From Karstenula rhodostoma CBS 690.94 (taxonomy: Eukaryota; Ascomycota; Dothideomycetes; Pleosporales; Didymosphaeriaceae), in assembly GCA_010093485.1 (NCBI GenBank), contig MU001501.1, positions 575,052 through 639,051 of the forward strand: a stretch of DNA of 64,000 nt, read 5' to 3'. This document shows, piece by piece, positions 24,301-36,409 of this stretch. Position 1 is the first letter of the stretch; each line of letters opens with the position of its first letter. A program made the translations under genes and the position numbers. The notes under the pieces were generated by a model. The model searched no databases and had not been told where the DNA came from. It was given only the letters and a program-made list of their open reading frames with translations.

Positions 24301-24678
24301 TCGCTGAGTTCATTCGCATCCGGTTCGGAGGAGGCGTGGGCGGAGGCGGGGGAGGGGGCGCTGGAGCCCTGGCTCGAAGTAACTGCTGCATCCTCTCCGC
24401 TTGTGTCAACATCCGCTTTGGCGCGGGAGCAGCCGAGGCTGCCGTGTCTCTGAAAACCGTCCCTTCAGCATGTTGCGGCGCCCTGCCTGATGAATTGAGA
24501 TGCCTCCGCTGAGATCCGGCTGGCGACGCAGCAAGGGCATCGGCTGCGGCGAGTTGGCGAGTGGCGCAAAAGATGCAAATGTCGCGAGTGGACGAGACCT
24601 GGACTGGTGTCAGAAGATGGACCCGAGCGGTCGAGGTCAGCGTGGAATGCTTACCCGTAGAACACGCGATTTCCGCAT
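21387..24678 (-). CDS. mitochondrial translation initiation factor IF-2
   Basis: GTPase that places initiator tRNA on the mitochondrial small ribosomal subunit. Exons 24678-24655, 24598-21601 and 21541-21387 give about 1,058 residues. The first exon encodes only MRKSRVLR; its intron (56 nt, donor GTAAGC, branch TCTGAC, acceptor TCCAG) keeps the frame. The last intron (59 nt) ends CGTAG and adds a C-terminal piece ending SIKRTL. The Arg-rich, acid-poor start fits a mitochondrial presequence. A Pro/Gln-rich region has three copies of an 11-residue repeat ([12 protein letters not shown] type). A CCHC knuckle ([14 protein letters not shown]) lies near residue 300. The G domain is complete: [27 protein letters not shown] and SGKTGQG. 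Domains II, III and IV follow with the usual C-terminal IF-2 motifs. The size and N-terminal extension suit fungal mt IF-2. Confidence 0.93.
24130..24245 (-). repeat. 33-bp coding repeat in the IF-2 N-terminal region
   Basis: Three near-identical units encode QYQQRQ-P/S-MPPPS. The plus strand shows CTGCGATGGCGGAGGCAT recurring at regular spacing. The units stay in frame, so copy number could vary without breaking the gene. Confidence 0.75.
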
Positions 24679-25163
24679 GGTGGGCGATGTGTTGCTGTGA
24701 TGGCAATCCACAACTCGAAAAAGTCCTGAGTAGACGGTAGACGGACGTGATCCCGAATCGGCCCGTCGTGATCTAGCGCGATTTCACTGCGGCCCCACCC
24801 GCAATGCGATTTGGAGCATCCACGTCCAAACTAATTGGCCCCATCCTTACTTTCATTCAGCGACCTGAAAAACAACGCCCTAGAACGAATGAGTGGGCTG
24901 GTCCGAGGGAACTTGTATGCACCAGTCCATGAATTTCTTACAGATATACTCACTGGCCTGCAATTGTAGTCCGACACAAACACATTCAAGGGTATCATAT
25001 ACTCTAATGGGCTGGTATGTCGAAGCTGTAATCGTTTCCAATGTCTTGCCTGGGTCTCGTGCCACATGGGTATCGTGCCTGTCAAACATCCTCTTCCTCG
25101 AGTCTCCGTCCTTCGTAGTCAACACCCCGGGAGATCCCACACCCGTGTTACCAATCTCCTCAC
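24679..25163. other. intergenic region upstream of IF-2
   Basis: This lies between the IF-2 start and the 3' end of the small membrane-protein gene, both on the minus strand. It should hold the IF-2 promoter. No convincing frame or repeat is seen. Confidence 0.4.
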
Positions 25164-25601
25164 CTATTCAGCCTTGTTGAACTTCCTCTCGGCTTCCTGC
25201 CTCAACAGGAACTCCTGCTGCTTGAAAAGAAAATCCTCCTGCTCCAGACGTAGGTTACGCGCGGTCGACCGCCGTTGGTAGCGGTTGCGAATGCCGCGCT
25301 TTTGGAAAATGTACGAACTCCACAGGCATATGACGTAAAGGCAGAAGAGGTTGATGAGGAGCATCATGATGCCAATGAAGATGATAACGCGTCCGTTTCC
25401 ACTCAAGCCTTTAGTCTGGTATGGAATGTAAGGAAAACCGATGGTAGCGACAAGGGCTTGCCTTACTACCGGATCTTCTTCTTCCAGAGCTCGCGCGATA
25501 ACATCGAGGACGTATTTCCGCTGTGGGTCGGGCAGGAACGGGACTTGGGCCTTTGAGAGTGTGCCGGAGAGGAAGAACAGGAGCAGCGTGACGGAGCGCA
25601 T
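25164..25601 (-). CDS. small signal-anchored membrane protein, function unknown
   Basis: A 145-residue frame from the ATG at 25601. It starts with a hydrophobic signal-like segment (MRSVTLLLFFLSGTLSKA), then a short lumenal region (FLPDPQRKYVLDVIARALEEE). One clear membrane span follows (VIIFIGIMMLLINLFCLYVI), then a very basic stretch (KRGIRNRYQRRSTARN) and a charged helix (EDFLFKQQEFLLRQEAERKF) predicted to be cytosolic. The order is consistent with a type I single-pass protein. The frame continues open upstream to 25922, but only with non-ATG codons and without family-like features. I recognise no named family. Its upstream neighbour on the other strand is the Sec7-PH gene, nearly 2 kb away. 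Confidence 0.6.
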   Translation of the reverse strand: MRSVTLLLFFLSGTLSKAQVPFLPDPQRKYVLDVIARALEEEDPVVRQALVATIGFPYIPYQTKGLSGNGRVIIFIGIMMLLINLFCLYVICLWSSYIFQKRGIRNRYQRRSTARNLRLEQEDFLFKQQEFLLRQEAERKFNKAE

Positions 25602-27552
25602 GCCGTTGTACTCGTAAGTATTCGATGTGATTTCATCATTCTGGGAACGTACCTGGAACAAGAAAAAACGCGAATAAGGGGCTTGCCCAAGCGACGATGT
25701 TGTTGCAATATCCTGTGGCAATTGGAGAGACGGCAAACAGTTGCATGGGGCGAGTGCATGCGTGAATTGGTTGGCCAGGGGGGTGTTCTGGAGAGCACTC
25801 ACAGCAGCGCTTATCGGGCATTTGGGTAGTATGTCCAGATGTGAAGCTCTTGCCAGACGGTAGACGGATGGCAGATGACGTTGCTGCAATGTAGGTACAG
25901 CGCTGACGGAAGGAGCGCCCACCAGCGCGATCGAAGTAAAGAACGACGCTGCATCTGACTGGCGAAATTTATTCCCATATCAAGTAATGATGATTGATGT
26001 AAACTCTGTATTCTATGTATCCTATGCCATCTCAATTACTACGGAAGGTCTACCGGGCTTGCATCTCAAGATGACCAACACGATTGCGTAGAGGAGGTAC
26101 CCTCAGCTGAGGAGTGACAATGATTGGTAGTGGATCTAGGAGAAAGAGTCGGCCGATAGTATCAATGTACCCAGGCGCTGCGCCCGTCTCGGTGGAATGC
26201 CAAAGAGATGAGCGTCGCAGTGTGGTGTAACAGGGCGCTAACAGTGACATGTCCCATTCGACGGCAAGATAGGTGATACCGAGAGCAACGTTTTCGCCAA
26301 TATGAGCAGCCCCAGAAGATGGCACGGTTTCGTCGGTGTAATTTCTCATCAGTCGAGTGCCTGAGATATGCAGACAGCCGTCGACAAGAAAGGAAGCGCA
26401 GCCGCAGGCAGGACCACGACGTTTCTCGAAACCCCACGATGTGAAGGTGAAAGCATGCCCCAACGGTCAAGACTCCAACCTCGATTGCTGGCGCTGCCCT
26501 CACATGTCGTTCATTTGCACACATGCTGTGCTGTGCCGTACCATGACCGCTTGGGTGCCATCACCATTCATTGGCGCATGCACCACTTGGTAAAGCAGGC
26601 GGAGGGTGTAGCGCCCGTTTGGGCCATTCAATAGCGCGGTTCGTCGGTCCCTGACTTGCCTTTATGGGGTTATGGACCAGATGGATCTGCGAGTGAACCG
26701 CGCCAGGGGCAACTCCAGCTGCACAAGCGGAGGTGTTGGGTTTCATCGTGTTGCACGACGCTCAAGCCGGACAAGGCCTCTCGCGACAGCGGCAGCAGCA
26801 GCAGTCTTCACGGCGACCAAGTGCGCGGCCCGGGCATGAGTCCCTGGTCATGCCATCGTGTCCTTGAGTCGTGACCGTCTCCACGTGTGAAGGTGTGCAG
26901 TGTGGTAAGGAGCATCCTGGTCCGGCGCACCCCCAGCCCTGATGGCGGCTATAGCAGGTCAGCAAAGTTTGAATTCCATCAAGGGCGCCATAATCGACGC
27001 GCGCTCGTCGCGTCGGCTTCCGTGACAACTCGTCTCGTGCCCTTCTCTTGCATCCGTCCTGCATCTCGCCGCTGCCGTGTCGTGTCCGCGCCAACTCGCC
27101 CCCCTGACGTGGAAGGCACACCAAACAGCCGCGACGACGCTATCGTGCACAGGAGCGACCGACCCGCAATCGTGCGTCTTGCGTCTTGCGGCTTGCGGCT
27201 TGCGGCTTGCGGCTCCTGGGGTCTCTGTCTGCCGTGTCGCGCCCCGCCGTCTGCTCGAACCTACATCTCACGTCCAGTGCCCAGCAGCGCTGGCCTGTCT
27301 CCCCCCGAGCCATTGCCAGCGACGCAAGCAGCCGTGTTGCTGCGGCTACCCGGCATCGAACCTGCACCTCTCCGCTGCGCATCGAGCGCCCCATCGCACA
27401 GCGTGGCCCAGCGTCTTGGACAATCTGGACTTGGTGTGTTCGAATTGCCCTTTTCAAGGCTTGGATCCCCGGACGGCGTCGGAGTATGCAAGCAGGCGGA
27501 CGCCCATCACCGACTATACAACTCCGGACCCCAGAGCTAGGGCGCAGCGGCC
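25602..27552. other. 2-kb intergenic region between divergent genes
   Basis: Upstream region shared by the small membrane-protein gene (-) and the Sec7-PH gene (+). The minus-strand frame at 26,050-26,463 lacks an ATG and is not supported. Close to the Sec7 gene, at about 27,175-27,215, a GCTTGCG heptamer is repeated four to five times in what is probably its leader. Confidence 0.4.
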
Positions 27553-30500
27553 ATGGCGCATCTGAGCAGCAGAGACAGGGCGAGGGACGGTTCACGCCCG
27601 TCCACGCCCCCGGGTCCGTCAAGGACACATGGCTCAGGCCCCGGGATGCGCGCGTTGGATACTCGCCCCACGCAATCGGACACCTTCCTCGACGACGAGA
27701 CCCCGGTAGACAACAGGTGCAGTGGGGGCAGCCAGCGTGATGCGCTGAGGGACTCGCACGACCTGTCGTTTGCCGACGGCACGCGGGATTCTGTCGTGGA
27801 CAACATGCTGCTGTCGCTCGACCAGCTCTCTCTGTCGTCCTATCCGGCAGCCCTGTACTCCACGAGCAATCTCGACGACGACCAGATATTCTTCACAGAC
27901 AATTCATACGCTCCGCCCAAGGCCCCGCGTGTCCGCAGTCACACTAACGCCTCGTCGCATTCGTCCGATTACGACCTGCATGCCGATGATTCGACGTCTC
28001 GATTCGCCCCACACCACGCACGCGGCCGGCGAAGCAACAGCAGCAACAACATTTCTAACGCAATGAGCCGACGAGAGGGTCTGAGAGGACCCTGGGCTGA
28101 TCCTCGGCAAGCAAACGAACAAGTACAACAGTCCGTGCACATGAGAGGTGGGAAGGGCAGCAAGAGCAGCATGGGTTCGAGCGTTGACTTTGGGAAGGGA
28201 GGCATGGCATCACAGCGTCTGGGCCTCGGGCGGCGATCCATTAGTTTTGACCACGGAAACTTGGGTTCAAGGGCAATGTCAGTGAAGACAGAGTCCATCC
28301 GCGAGAGGAGCCGACCGACGTATCCTGCATACCACCCCGATTACGAGGCAGCACCTCAGCCGACGATTCCTGCCGGGCCCCGAAGAGCTCTGGAGCCACA
28401 ATCGCCCGCGACCTACGCGGCGCAACCCTCGTTTGCACCGGCCCAGGCCCCGCCGCCCCGCCGAAAGAATAGCGTTCGATCGGCCGCGAGCTACAGAACG
28501 CTTCGCAAGAACAAGAGCCACCAAGAACCAAACATGCGGCTCCAGGCTCAAGAGTTTGTCAACGCTGCCAATCTGAGAGATTTCCCACCGATACCAACGT
28601 ACCACAACCCACCCGCACCCTCGCCGAACGTGGCTACACGGAAACACGCGCTCGTGCCTCTTGGTCCCGTTCCCGCGCCCAAAGAGAAACCAGGTTTCTT
28701 CCGCCGTGTCTTTGGTAGTGCACTGCCAAAGTCGGCGCCTCAGCTCTCCAACACGTCTACTAATTCTAACGTTTCATATATGACGACCCCGCCGGCTTCA
28801 TCAACCAATCGACCACCTGAGATCGACCCCATGTACTCTAATGGCCGGCCTCGCACCACCCCACACGGGTCAAACCACATCGTATCGCAGTTGAAATCGG
28901 CTGCCCCAAGGCCACCACAAGCAGCAAGCTCGGCACAAACGCAGACACCGCATCCATCACAGCCAACGCTGGCGAAGAAACACTCGTCTTTCTTCCGGCG
29001 GAGGAAGAAGTCAGTGACGGAGCCCCCACAACAGCCTCCAATGCCGGTGCAATTCCAACCCCCACAGAAGCTCGAGGATGCTCAGCCGCAGTCGAGTCCC
29101 GGCACCAGCAGCCTGCGCCAGGTTATGAACCCTTATCTGGGCGACATCCCAAGTCCAATCAAGCAGCACCAGAACGCGCGGGAGCTCTCGCCAGAAGCTG
29201 ATGACAGGGTCGACTCACAGCGCCCGAATGGCTTTTCGCCTGGATACAAGCCGCATAAAGATGCGATTGTGCGAAGCGTCAAACCAGGATCACGCGACAC
29301 CAACCCCTCGCCGCCATCATCACGGCAGGAGCTGTTCAAAGAGCAACTCATGGCAGAGCATGCGGCTAGTACGAGCAGCCCAAAACTAAAATTGAAGTTG
29401 AAGAACCGCAAGCCAAACGGCGCTACCTCGCAGGAGGATACTTTCCTTGCAGATAGCAGCAGCTGCAATGAAGATGGCAGCGGTCGTGCAACACCATCAG
29501 GCGAGCTCAGCGCGTTTGACGATGCAGATGAAACGCCGAGGCCCGGGAGCAGCCCCACTGCAGCCGGGTTCCCACTCCCACCCAATGCGAGAGTGCGGAA
29601 GAGCGGCAGCGAGAAGAAGCGCAGCAAGCTAGCCAAAACTGAGGCGGACAGTGGCAGTGGCAGTGGCAGTGGCAGTCCATCGGCACCGTCCCGGTCCACG
29701 TCTGAGGCCGACGTGGACGACGGGTGGATTCTCACAGCTGCCGGCAGCCAGAAAAAGCAGGCGCCTCCGCGAAAGAAGAGCGCAAATGGGCCGCGGCGTG
29801 TGTGGCTTGAGCCTACGTCGTCGGAAGAGAGGCTGGCTGGTGACGATGATGCCGAAGACCTGACACTTCCTTTGGAAGGCGCACGCTCGGTACAGAAACC
29901 GTTTGAGAAGGAACTACCTGTCCCTCCTTCAGACAGCGCTTCAGCGTCTTCCAACGACGTCGCCCAATTGAGTTCAAGTCTCCCTACGCTGCACATACCG
30001 ACGCAAGATTCCGATGCTATGCCCTCCATCATTGAGCATCGCGTTCAAGACGCTGAGCCCAGTGATGCGGACCGAGAATGCGCTTTCCGTATCTTCAGTG
30101 GCGACGACCCATCCGTGCACAAGGGCACGGCAGCTGCCGATCTAGGCGACATGACGGCAGCAAGCACGCGTATACGGAAGGCGTTCATGGCGCTGTTCGA
30201 CTGGGCTGGCTTCAACATACTCGGCGCCATGCGAGATCTCTGCGGCAAAGTTGTTTTGAGGGCCGAGACCCAGCAGATCGACCGGATCCTTATGAGCTTG
30301 TCAGAGCGCTGGTGCGAATGTAATCCCAACCACGGTTTCAAGGCAACTGATGTTGTGCATACCATTTGCTATTCGATCCTCTTGCTCAACACCGACCTGC
30401 ATGTCGCTGACATCGAATCACGAATGACCCGGAGCCAGTTCGTTAAGAATACACTGCCCACAGTCGTCCGCGTCTGTAAGGATGCGCTCAAAGACGCGAG

Positions 30501-32407
30501 CGACGCAACCCTCCGACCTCAGTCGACTCAGTTCAGGAGAGGATCACTGCCTTGGAATAACACGTACAGCAACGACAGATCAGAGCCCAGCTCCCCGGCT
30601 GCTGAGGATGCAGCCTTTCCCGCAGATCCCGTCGAGGAGCCCATCGAGAACAGGAGAGCTCGAAGTCGTCTCTCGCTCCGTCCTCCATATCGCAGCGGAT
30701 CAGAAGGCATATTGATCGATTCTGGTGTTGCTGAGGGTGATCTTCTAGTCGGCTCTCCATACAATGGGCCGATGAAGGGATGGGAGTTGCATGTCGAAAC
30801 CGTGCTCAAGGATTTTTACGATTCCATTCGCAAGCAGCGACTACCTTTGCACGGAGTTTCAGCGCTACAGGTCCACGAGCAACCATCAACCAACAATCTT
30901 TCGGTCAGTGGAATGCTTCGCCGCAGTCCGAGCGTTCTAAGCAAGGCTCCTTCCGACAACACGAGCTACCGTGGGCGGTCTCAAACCGATTTCCGCACTA
31001 TGGGAAAGAGCTGGAACTCCAAGACCCGTTCACGACCACGTCTGTATCCATCATCAACCGTTGCCTCGAGTCGCACAAGTCTGGACGACCAGTCCGTTTG
31101 GAGCCCAGCAGGTTCAAGTACATGGAGCAGATACTCGCACGGAAAGACCCAGACATCCATGTCAATGGAATCGCTTGGCTCTCATTTTGCGCACGGCGAC
31201 TATCAGCAAGCTATTGGCTTTGCCAACGCACTCTCTCAGGCCATCATCCGCGAGGAAGGGATGACGATTGCTAGTGACGAAGAATTTACCCGCGTCGCAC
31301 CGCTTCTTGAGGATGAGACCCTGGAACTTACCGGCGCACCATGGGCCAAGGAAGGTATACTGAAGCATAAGCACCATCTTGAAGCATTGGACAAGAAAGC
31401 GAAAGACCGGACGTGGAACGAGTGCTTCGCTGTCATCGAGAAGGGCTACGTACGGCTCTTCTCCTTCAACATGAACGCAAAGTCGATGCGGTCAAAGAAG
31501 TCACGCCCTTCCACTGGTGGTGTTGTTGGTGGTGGAAACTGGATGGACAATGCTGAGGCCCTGGACAGCTTCCTGCTGCGACAGACCATCGCCAGTGCTC
31601 TTCCCCCACCCGGCTATTCGAAGTCTCGACCGCATGTCTGGGCTTTGTCTCTTCCGACTGGAGCCGTGCATCTGTTCCAGGTCGGTACACCCGACATTGT
31701 TCGAGAATTTGTGTCCACTGCCAATTATTGGTCTGCCAGGTTGTCAAAGGAACCCTTGATGGGAGGCGTCAGCAACATAGAGTATGGTTGGGGTGAGAAC
31801 GTTATCAACACAGCCCTAATACGCCCGGAGAGCACCGCATCGACCCATGGCCATGTACCTCGCCCTAGTATGGCGAGCTCGATGCGCAGTTCCATGGATC
31901 ATGGATCAGGAACGATAAAAGCTCGTCTGCCTGGCGACAAGGTCGGTCTCAATGACTGGAATCCGCCAACCTCGAGCATGATGGCCAGCAACTTGATGGA
32001 AGTGGATCAGCTTCGTGCCTTGACCGATTATGTGAAGAACATTGAAGACGAGCTATCTCGCCATAACGAACTGAGGGCGCCTATGCTTATTGCAGTAAGT
32101 GCTTTTTGGAGCTCTGTATCGACCTCGCTGACAGGAACAGTTTTCCCCACGCCATCCCAACGCCGCGAAGGCTATGGCCAACTGGGAACGCAAATCGTCT
32201 TATCTACTACGGGAGATTGTCAAGTTCCGCACGTACATCGACTCGCTTGCAGCTGCGCAAATTCTGAAGAGAAGAATATACGCGGAACGCGAAGCAAGCG
32301 AGGAACAAATTGACGATGTTGTCGATGACGTGAACAAGCCGTCGCGGGCTAAAGACGAAGATGGTGCGATCGAGGCCCTCCAAGCTTCCGAGCCCATCTC
32401 GACGTGA
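27553..32407 (+). CDS. Sec7-PH Arf guanine-nucleotide exchange factor (SYT1-like)
   Basis: Activates Arf GTPases in vesicle traffic by GDP-GTP exchange. Exons 27553-32094 and 32141-32407 give about 1,602 residues; the 46-nt intron (GTAAGT...AACAG) restores FSPRHPN-AAKAMANWERKS at the C-terminus. The first 830 residues are low-complexity, Ser/Pro-rich and basic, with many potential phosphosites and a Gly-Ser microsatellite run near residue 703. The Sec7 domain lies at about 839-980. Its glutamate finger is present in RAETQQIDR (codon 30265-30267), and the second motif is seen in YSILLLNTDLHVAD. A PH domain follows at about 1,262-1,410 (EGILKHKHHL ... WNECFAVIEKGYVRLFSF ... WSARLS). The tail ends in charged coiled-coil-like sequence. 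The Sec7 plus PH order and long N-terminus resemble yeast Syt1. The start has a good context (GCGGCCATGG). Confidence 0.9.
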
Positions 32408-34084
32408 TATCTCTTTCTTTCATAATCTTCATACCATGTATTTACTGACGAGCGATGTTTGATTTGGATAGGGCTCACACCTCTTCGGCGGACAATGCGG
32501 CGGTTGAAGAAGCTTCATTCGTCTAGGCCAAGCCTGAGGGAAAGGGAACGGCCCAACTCGATCACTTGATCTTATACCCCCTTGTAATGCTTACGTTCAG
32601 CTTTGCTTTCGGCTCATGCACAGCCGGAGGATTTATTGTTTTCATCTTCACAGCATAGCGTTGCAATTTCCATTTTTTGTCGCATCGAATGGTGGGAGGA
32701 CGATTAAATGTATTTTACGCCCGAGTGTTCATATATCTACGCTGGCACGTTTTTCTTCGTTCGAGTACAAGGACACGGCGCAATGAGGAAGTCGGGCTAC
32801 AAGGAGATGCAGTGTAAAGATGTACGCATCCGTTGAATGAGCATCATGTTGTCGCGTTTCTCGCCCGCGTAGAATTGCTCTGCTTAGTTTTCGCTTCACA
32901 CTGCAGATCCGACCCACTTCCACGGGGAAGGGAGAGAGATTTTCTCGTTCGGCTTAGGTGAGACGATGCAGGTACCTGTGCTAGGTGAAGATGGTAGTAC
33001 ATTCGGCGGTCAAGAAAACGAGTCTTGCTTACGACGGGGGCTGAGGAGCCAAATAGTTCGCAGTACGTAAATCAATCGCGCAAGCACCTCGGAATAGATA
33101 GATATCCCCACGCCAAATCCAACATCAGCGCGCATGGAGGCTCGGACGGGTTCGGTCTTGCCCGTTCGCTTAGGGCCGCGACGCAAGCCACAGCAACCCG
33201 CTGCAGCGGGCCTGGAACCTTCAAGACGCTACGAGGACGGTCTAACCGCAGAGTACGGGCCTACATGGGTCCCAATAGGGAACGCTGGGCTGAAGGGGAT
33301 GCGGTTTGGGCGGACACCCACTAGAGGAAGAGGATTTGGTGCTGTAGAGACGCGGGGATGGCAGCTGCGGAGGGCACGGCGAGCGCCACGGCAAGGCTAC
33401 TGGAGGGGTTTGCTAGCAAAGATTGGGGTTTTGGTCGTGCTTGGAAGACAGCAGCCGCGGGCTGTGGTGGTCAGTGACGGATCGGGCCTGCACCGACGTG
33501 AATGAAGTCGGTCGGCGAGGCTCTGACTTATGCACGACAGCGCAGATGATGGTGGTTCGCCAGCAGACACGACTTGGTAGATTTGGAGCGGTAAGCAGGT
33601 TGCATCGGGCACGGGACTAGGCCAGGGAGTGTTTGGTGGAAATGAGCGCGGGTTGATGTTTTTGGCAGTGCGTGTGCGTGATGGACGAAACGGGCAGGGT
33701 AAGGCGGAGAATGCGTGTGGGCGACGGCGGCTTGGGTTGTCGTGGCTCGAGTGAGGCCAAGGGTCTCGGGTGGCTTCTGAGCCCGACCCCGCCGTCTTAT
33801 CCGCCTACAGCAAAATCGTCGAGCCAAACGGCCGCCCGTCAGCCGCACGCTTGCACCGCTTCTCACTCCAATATCCAGTCCTCCTCGCCGCGCACCTACG
33901 AGCCTCGACACCTCCTCCACGCGACCCTGTCCACGCAGCCCTCCAATACCGAGGCCCGCTCCTTGCAACGCCAGCTCCTCGCCGCCCGCGCTTCTCATCC
34001 CGACCTCGGCCGCCCCCTCCCGTTCGTTCTGAGCGACCCCACGCGCGCCGTGCACACCAGCCACACGCAGCGACATCCGCAACC
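32408..34084. other. intergenic region upstream of the metacaspase gene
   Basis: About 1.7 kb between two plus-strand genes. The left part is the Sec7 gene 3' UTR. The last 300 bases are C-rich on the plus strand, as in fungal leaders. No convincing coding frame is seen on either strand. Confidence 0.4.
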
Positions 34085-35687
34085 ATGTCCTATTATCCGG
34101 GCCAGCAGTATCACAACGGCGCACCCAACTACGGCGCGCCCTCGCCACAGCAGAACTATGGGCCGCCGCAGGGCTACCCGGCGCCGAGCTATGGTGCTCC
34201 GTGAGTGATGGCAGCGGGAACCGCAAACGCAAATGCTGACGCCTGTCCCGCAGACCTCCACAGCAGTACGGATACCAACAATCGCCCTCGCCACAACCCC
34301 CCTACAACGGCGGCTACCAGCAGGGCCCGCCGCCGCAGCAGTACGGATACCAGCAGGTGCGTGGCGGACTGCATGATGAATCCGAGGATGCTGATGCTTG
34401 ACCAGACCCCGCCACCCCAGCAGTATGGCGGCTACGGGGGACCGCCTCCACCCCAGCATCATCAACAACAGTACCAGCCACCGCGTACGTCTCCACCCTG
34501 CGTCTAGCGCGCTCCGACTGACAGCAACAGCACCGGCCATGCAGCAACGCCTACCCGGTGGCCCACCACCCCCACCGACAGGAGCGCAAAGCTTCGGCCA
34601 CAACGCCCCCGGCGGCTACACATTCCAGTACTCGGCTTGCAACGGACGTCGGAAAGCGCTGCTCATCGGTATCAACTACTTTGGCCAGCGCGGACAGCTC
34701 CGGGGCTGCATCAACGATGTGAAGAACATGAGCACCTACTTGAACGCCCACTTCAACTACAAGCGGGAGGATATGGTCCTCTTGACCGATGACCAGCAGA
34801 ATCCTATGAGCCAGCCCACCAAAGCCAACATCTTGCGAGCAATGCACTGGTTGGTCAAGGACGCTCAGCCGAACGATTCTCTGTTCTTCCACTACTCAGG
34901 TACGGCATGCCACCATCGGGGCGCTTGGATGAGACTAATAGCAGCAGGACACGGCGGCCAGGCCAAGGATCTTGATGGTGATGAGGACGATGGTTACGAC
35001 GAGGTCATCTACCCCGTGGACTTCCGTACCGCAGGCCACATTGTCGACGACGAAATGCATCGCATAATGGTAGGCCCACTACAGCCAGGTGTGCGGTTGA
35101 CAGCCATCTTCGACTCGTGCCACTCTGGATCTGCGCTCGACCTGCCGTACATCTACTCTACCTCTGGTGTGGTCAAGGAGCCGAATCTGGCCAAGGAAGC
35201 CGGCCAGGGTCTGCTGGGCATCATGTCATCTTATGCCCGCAACGATATTGGCGGCATGATGTCGACGGCCAGCAGTCTTTTCAAGAAAGTAACCACCGGC
35301 GACAAGGTTCGGGAGAAGAACCTAAGGACGAAGACAAGTCCGGCAGACGTCATCATGTGGAGTGGCTCCAAAGACACACAGACATCGTAAGTCAATTCGC
35401 GCAAGAAAGCAAGATCGGTAATACTGACCAAAATCCAGCGCCGATGCATCTATTGCGGGCGAGGCCACCGGTGCCATGTCGTGGGCGTTCGTCACTTCTC
35501 TCAAGAAGAACCCAAACCAGAGCTATGTGCAATTGCTGAACAGCATCCGTGACGAGCTCCAGCAAAAGTACAGCCAGAAGCCGCAACTAAGTTGCAGCCA
35601 TCCCCTGGGTAAGTCCGCATCACTCCCAACATGTTTGCGCTTGTACTAACACATGAAATAGATGTCGATCTGCAATACCGGATGTAG
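34085..35687 (+). CDS. metacaspase (MCA1/CasA type I)
   Basis: Calcium-dependent cysteine peptidase cutting after Arg/Lys, involved in protein quality control and stress-related death. Seven exons: 34085-34200, 34254-34356, 34406-34484, 34531-34899, 34948-35386, 35439-35608 and 35662-35687, about 433 residues. All six introns are 46-53 nt with consensus ends. The N-terminal prodomain is rich in Tyr, Gly, Pro and Gln with QQYGY-type repeats, as in type I enzymes. The p20 domain starts at [15 protein letters not shown]. The catalytic His is in SGHGGQ (codon 34950-34952) and the catalytic Cys in DSCHSGS (35118-35120). Asp-rich [13 protein letters not shown] follows the His, and the p10 part ends in DVDLQYRM. 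The 48-nt fourth intron falls inside the SGHGG motif and is frame-neutral. All key residues are present. Strong call. Confidence 0.94.
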
Positions 35688-36409
35688 AGCAGTTCACATC
35701 GAACTGTGTAGCGAGAGACGTCTTCCAGAATACTTTGCGCATAGGGCTTGGCACGGACACTGGAAAGGAAAAGGCATTGGGACTCATGGCTGACGAATGG
35801 TTTGGTACTTGGATTGTACATATTGCAATGAGCGAGCGACTGCTTGGGTTGGATCACAGCAGTGGCGTATTGGCTTTTGAGGTTTGCAAGTCTGGATACC
35901 AACGTTAACTTTTCATACTCGAATCTGGCATTGTGCTGTGTGTGTGGCATGCCACCTCTAAACCCCAATAGCGGTCTTGACAGTAACTTATCAGGTTGAG
36001 GAAAGACAGTGTCCAACATGATTCGTTACACATGGCTACATCGCGTGTCAAGTTGCGTGGAGGTGAGACGAAACGAACGCCCCGCACGGGCCACGGAGAT
36101 CGACATCTAGGATCCGTGCCTAAGACGACCACCCGCGCTCCGAATGCGACCACCATGTGTCTCCCGCAGAACCGCTGGTGCGCTACCACCCCTAGTTAGC
36201 TAGAGCTACCTTTGCAGCTCCATATCGCGTGACAACAACCTCCCCTCCCATCCTCTTGTGCGCGAACAATCCAACCTCGCCGGAACATCGCGGAGGCGCA
36301 TCCAGGCCACACCCACCACGAAATGCCAACATAACCAAAACAACCCAGGAGCCCCCCTAACACCTCCACCCGCTCAAAGTCCCAGCCTCACCCGCAACAC
36401 CTCCCCACC
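35688..36409. other. intergenic region upstream of the DUF2434 gene
   Basis: Holds the metacaspase 3' UTR and the DUF2434 promoter; both genes read on the plus strand. The last 120 bases are pyrimidine- and C-rich, like a leader. No other gene is seen. Confidence 0.4.

Noticed and set aside
24679..24706. Upstream extension of IF-2 to 24706
   Set aside because: The codon there is TTG, and the reading passes through a well-formed intron. The ATG at 24678 with a spliced 8-codon first exon gives a better mitochondrial presequence.
26050..26463. 137-codon minus-strand frame between the small membrane protein and the Sec7-PH gene
   Set aside because: Its apparent first Met is a TTG codon, no ATG gives a sensible protein, and the sequence has no family-like motif.
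33025..34232. Several long frames on both strands upstream of the metacaspase gene
   Set aside because: They overlap one another, lack recognisable motifs and have the composition of GC-rich non-coding DNA; the metacaspase exons explain the only real signal.
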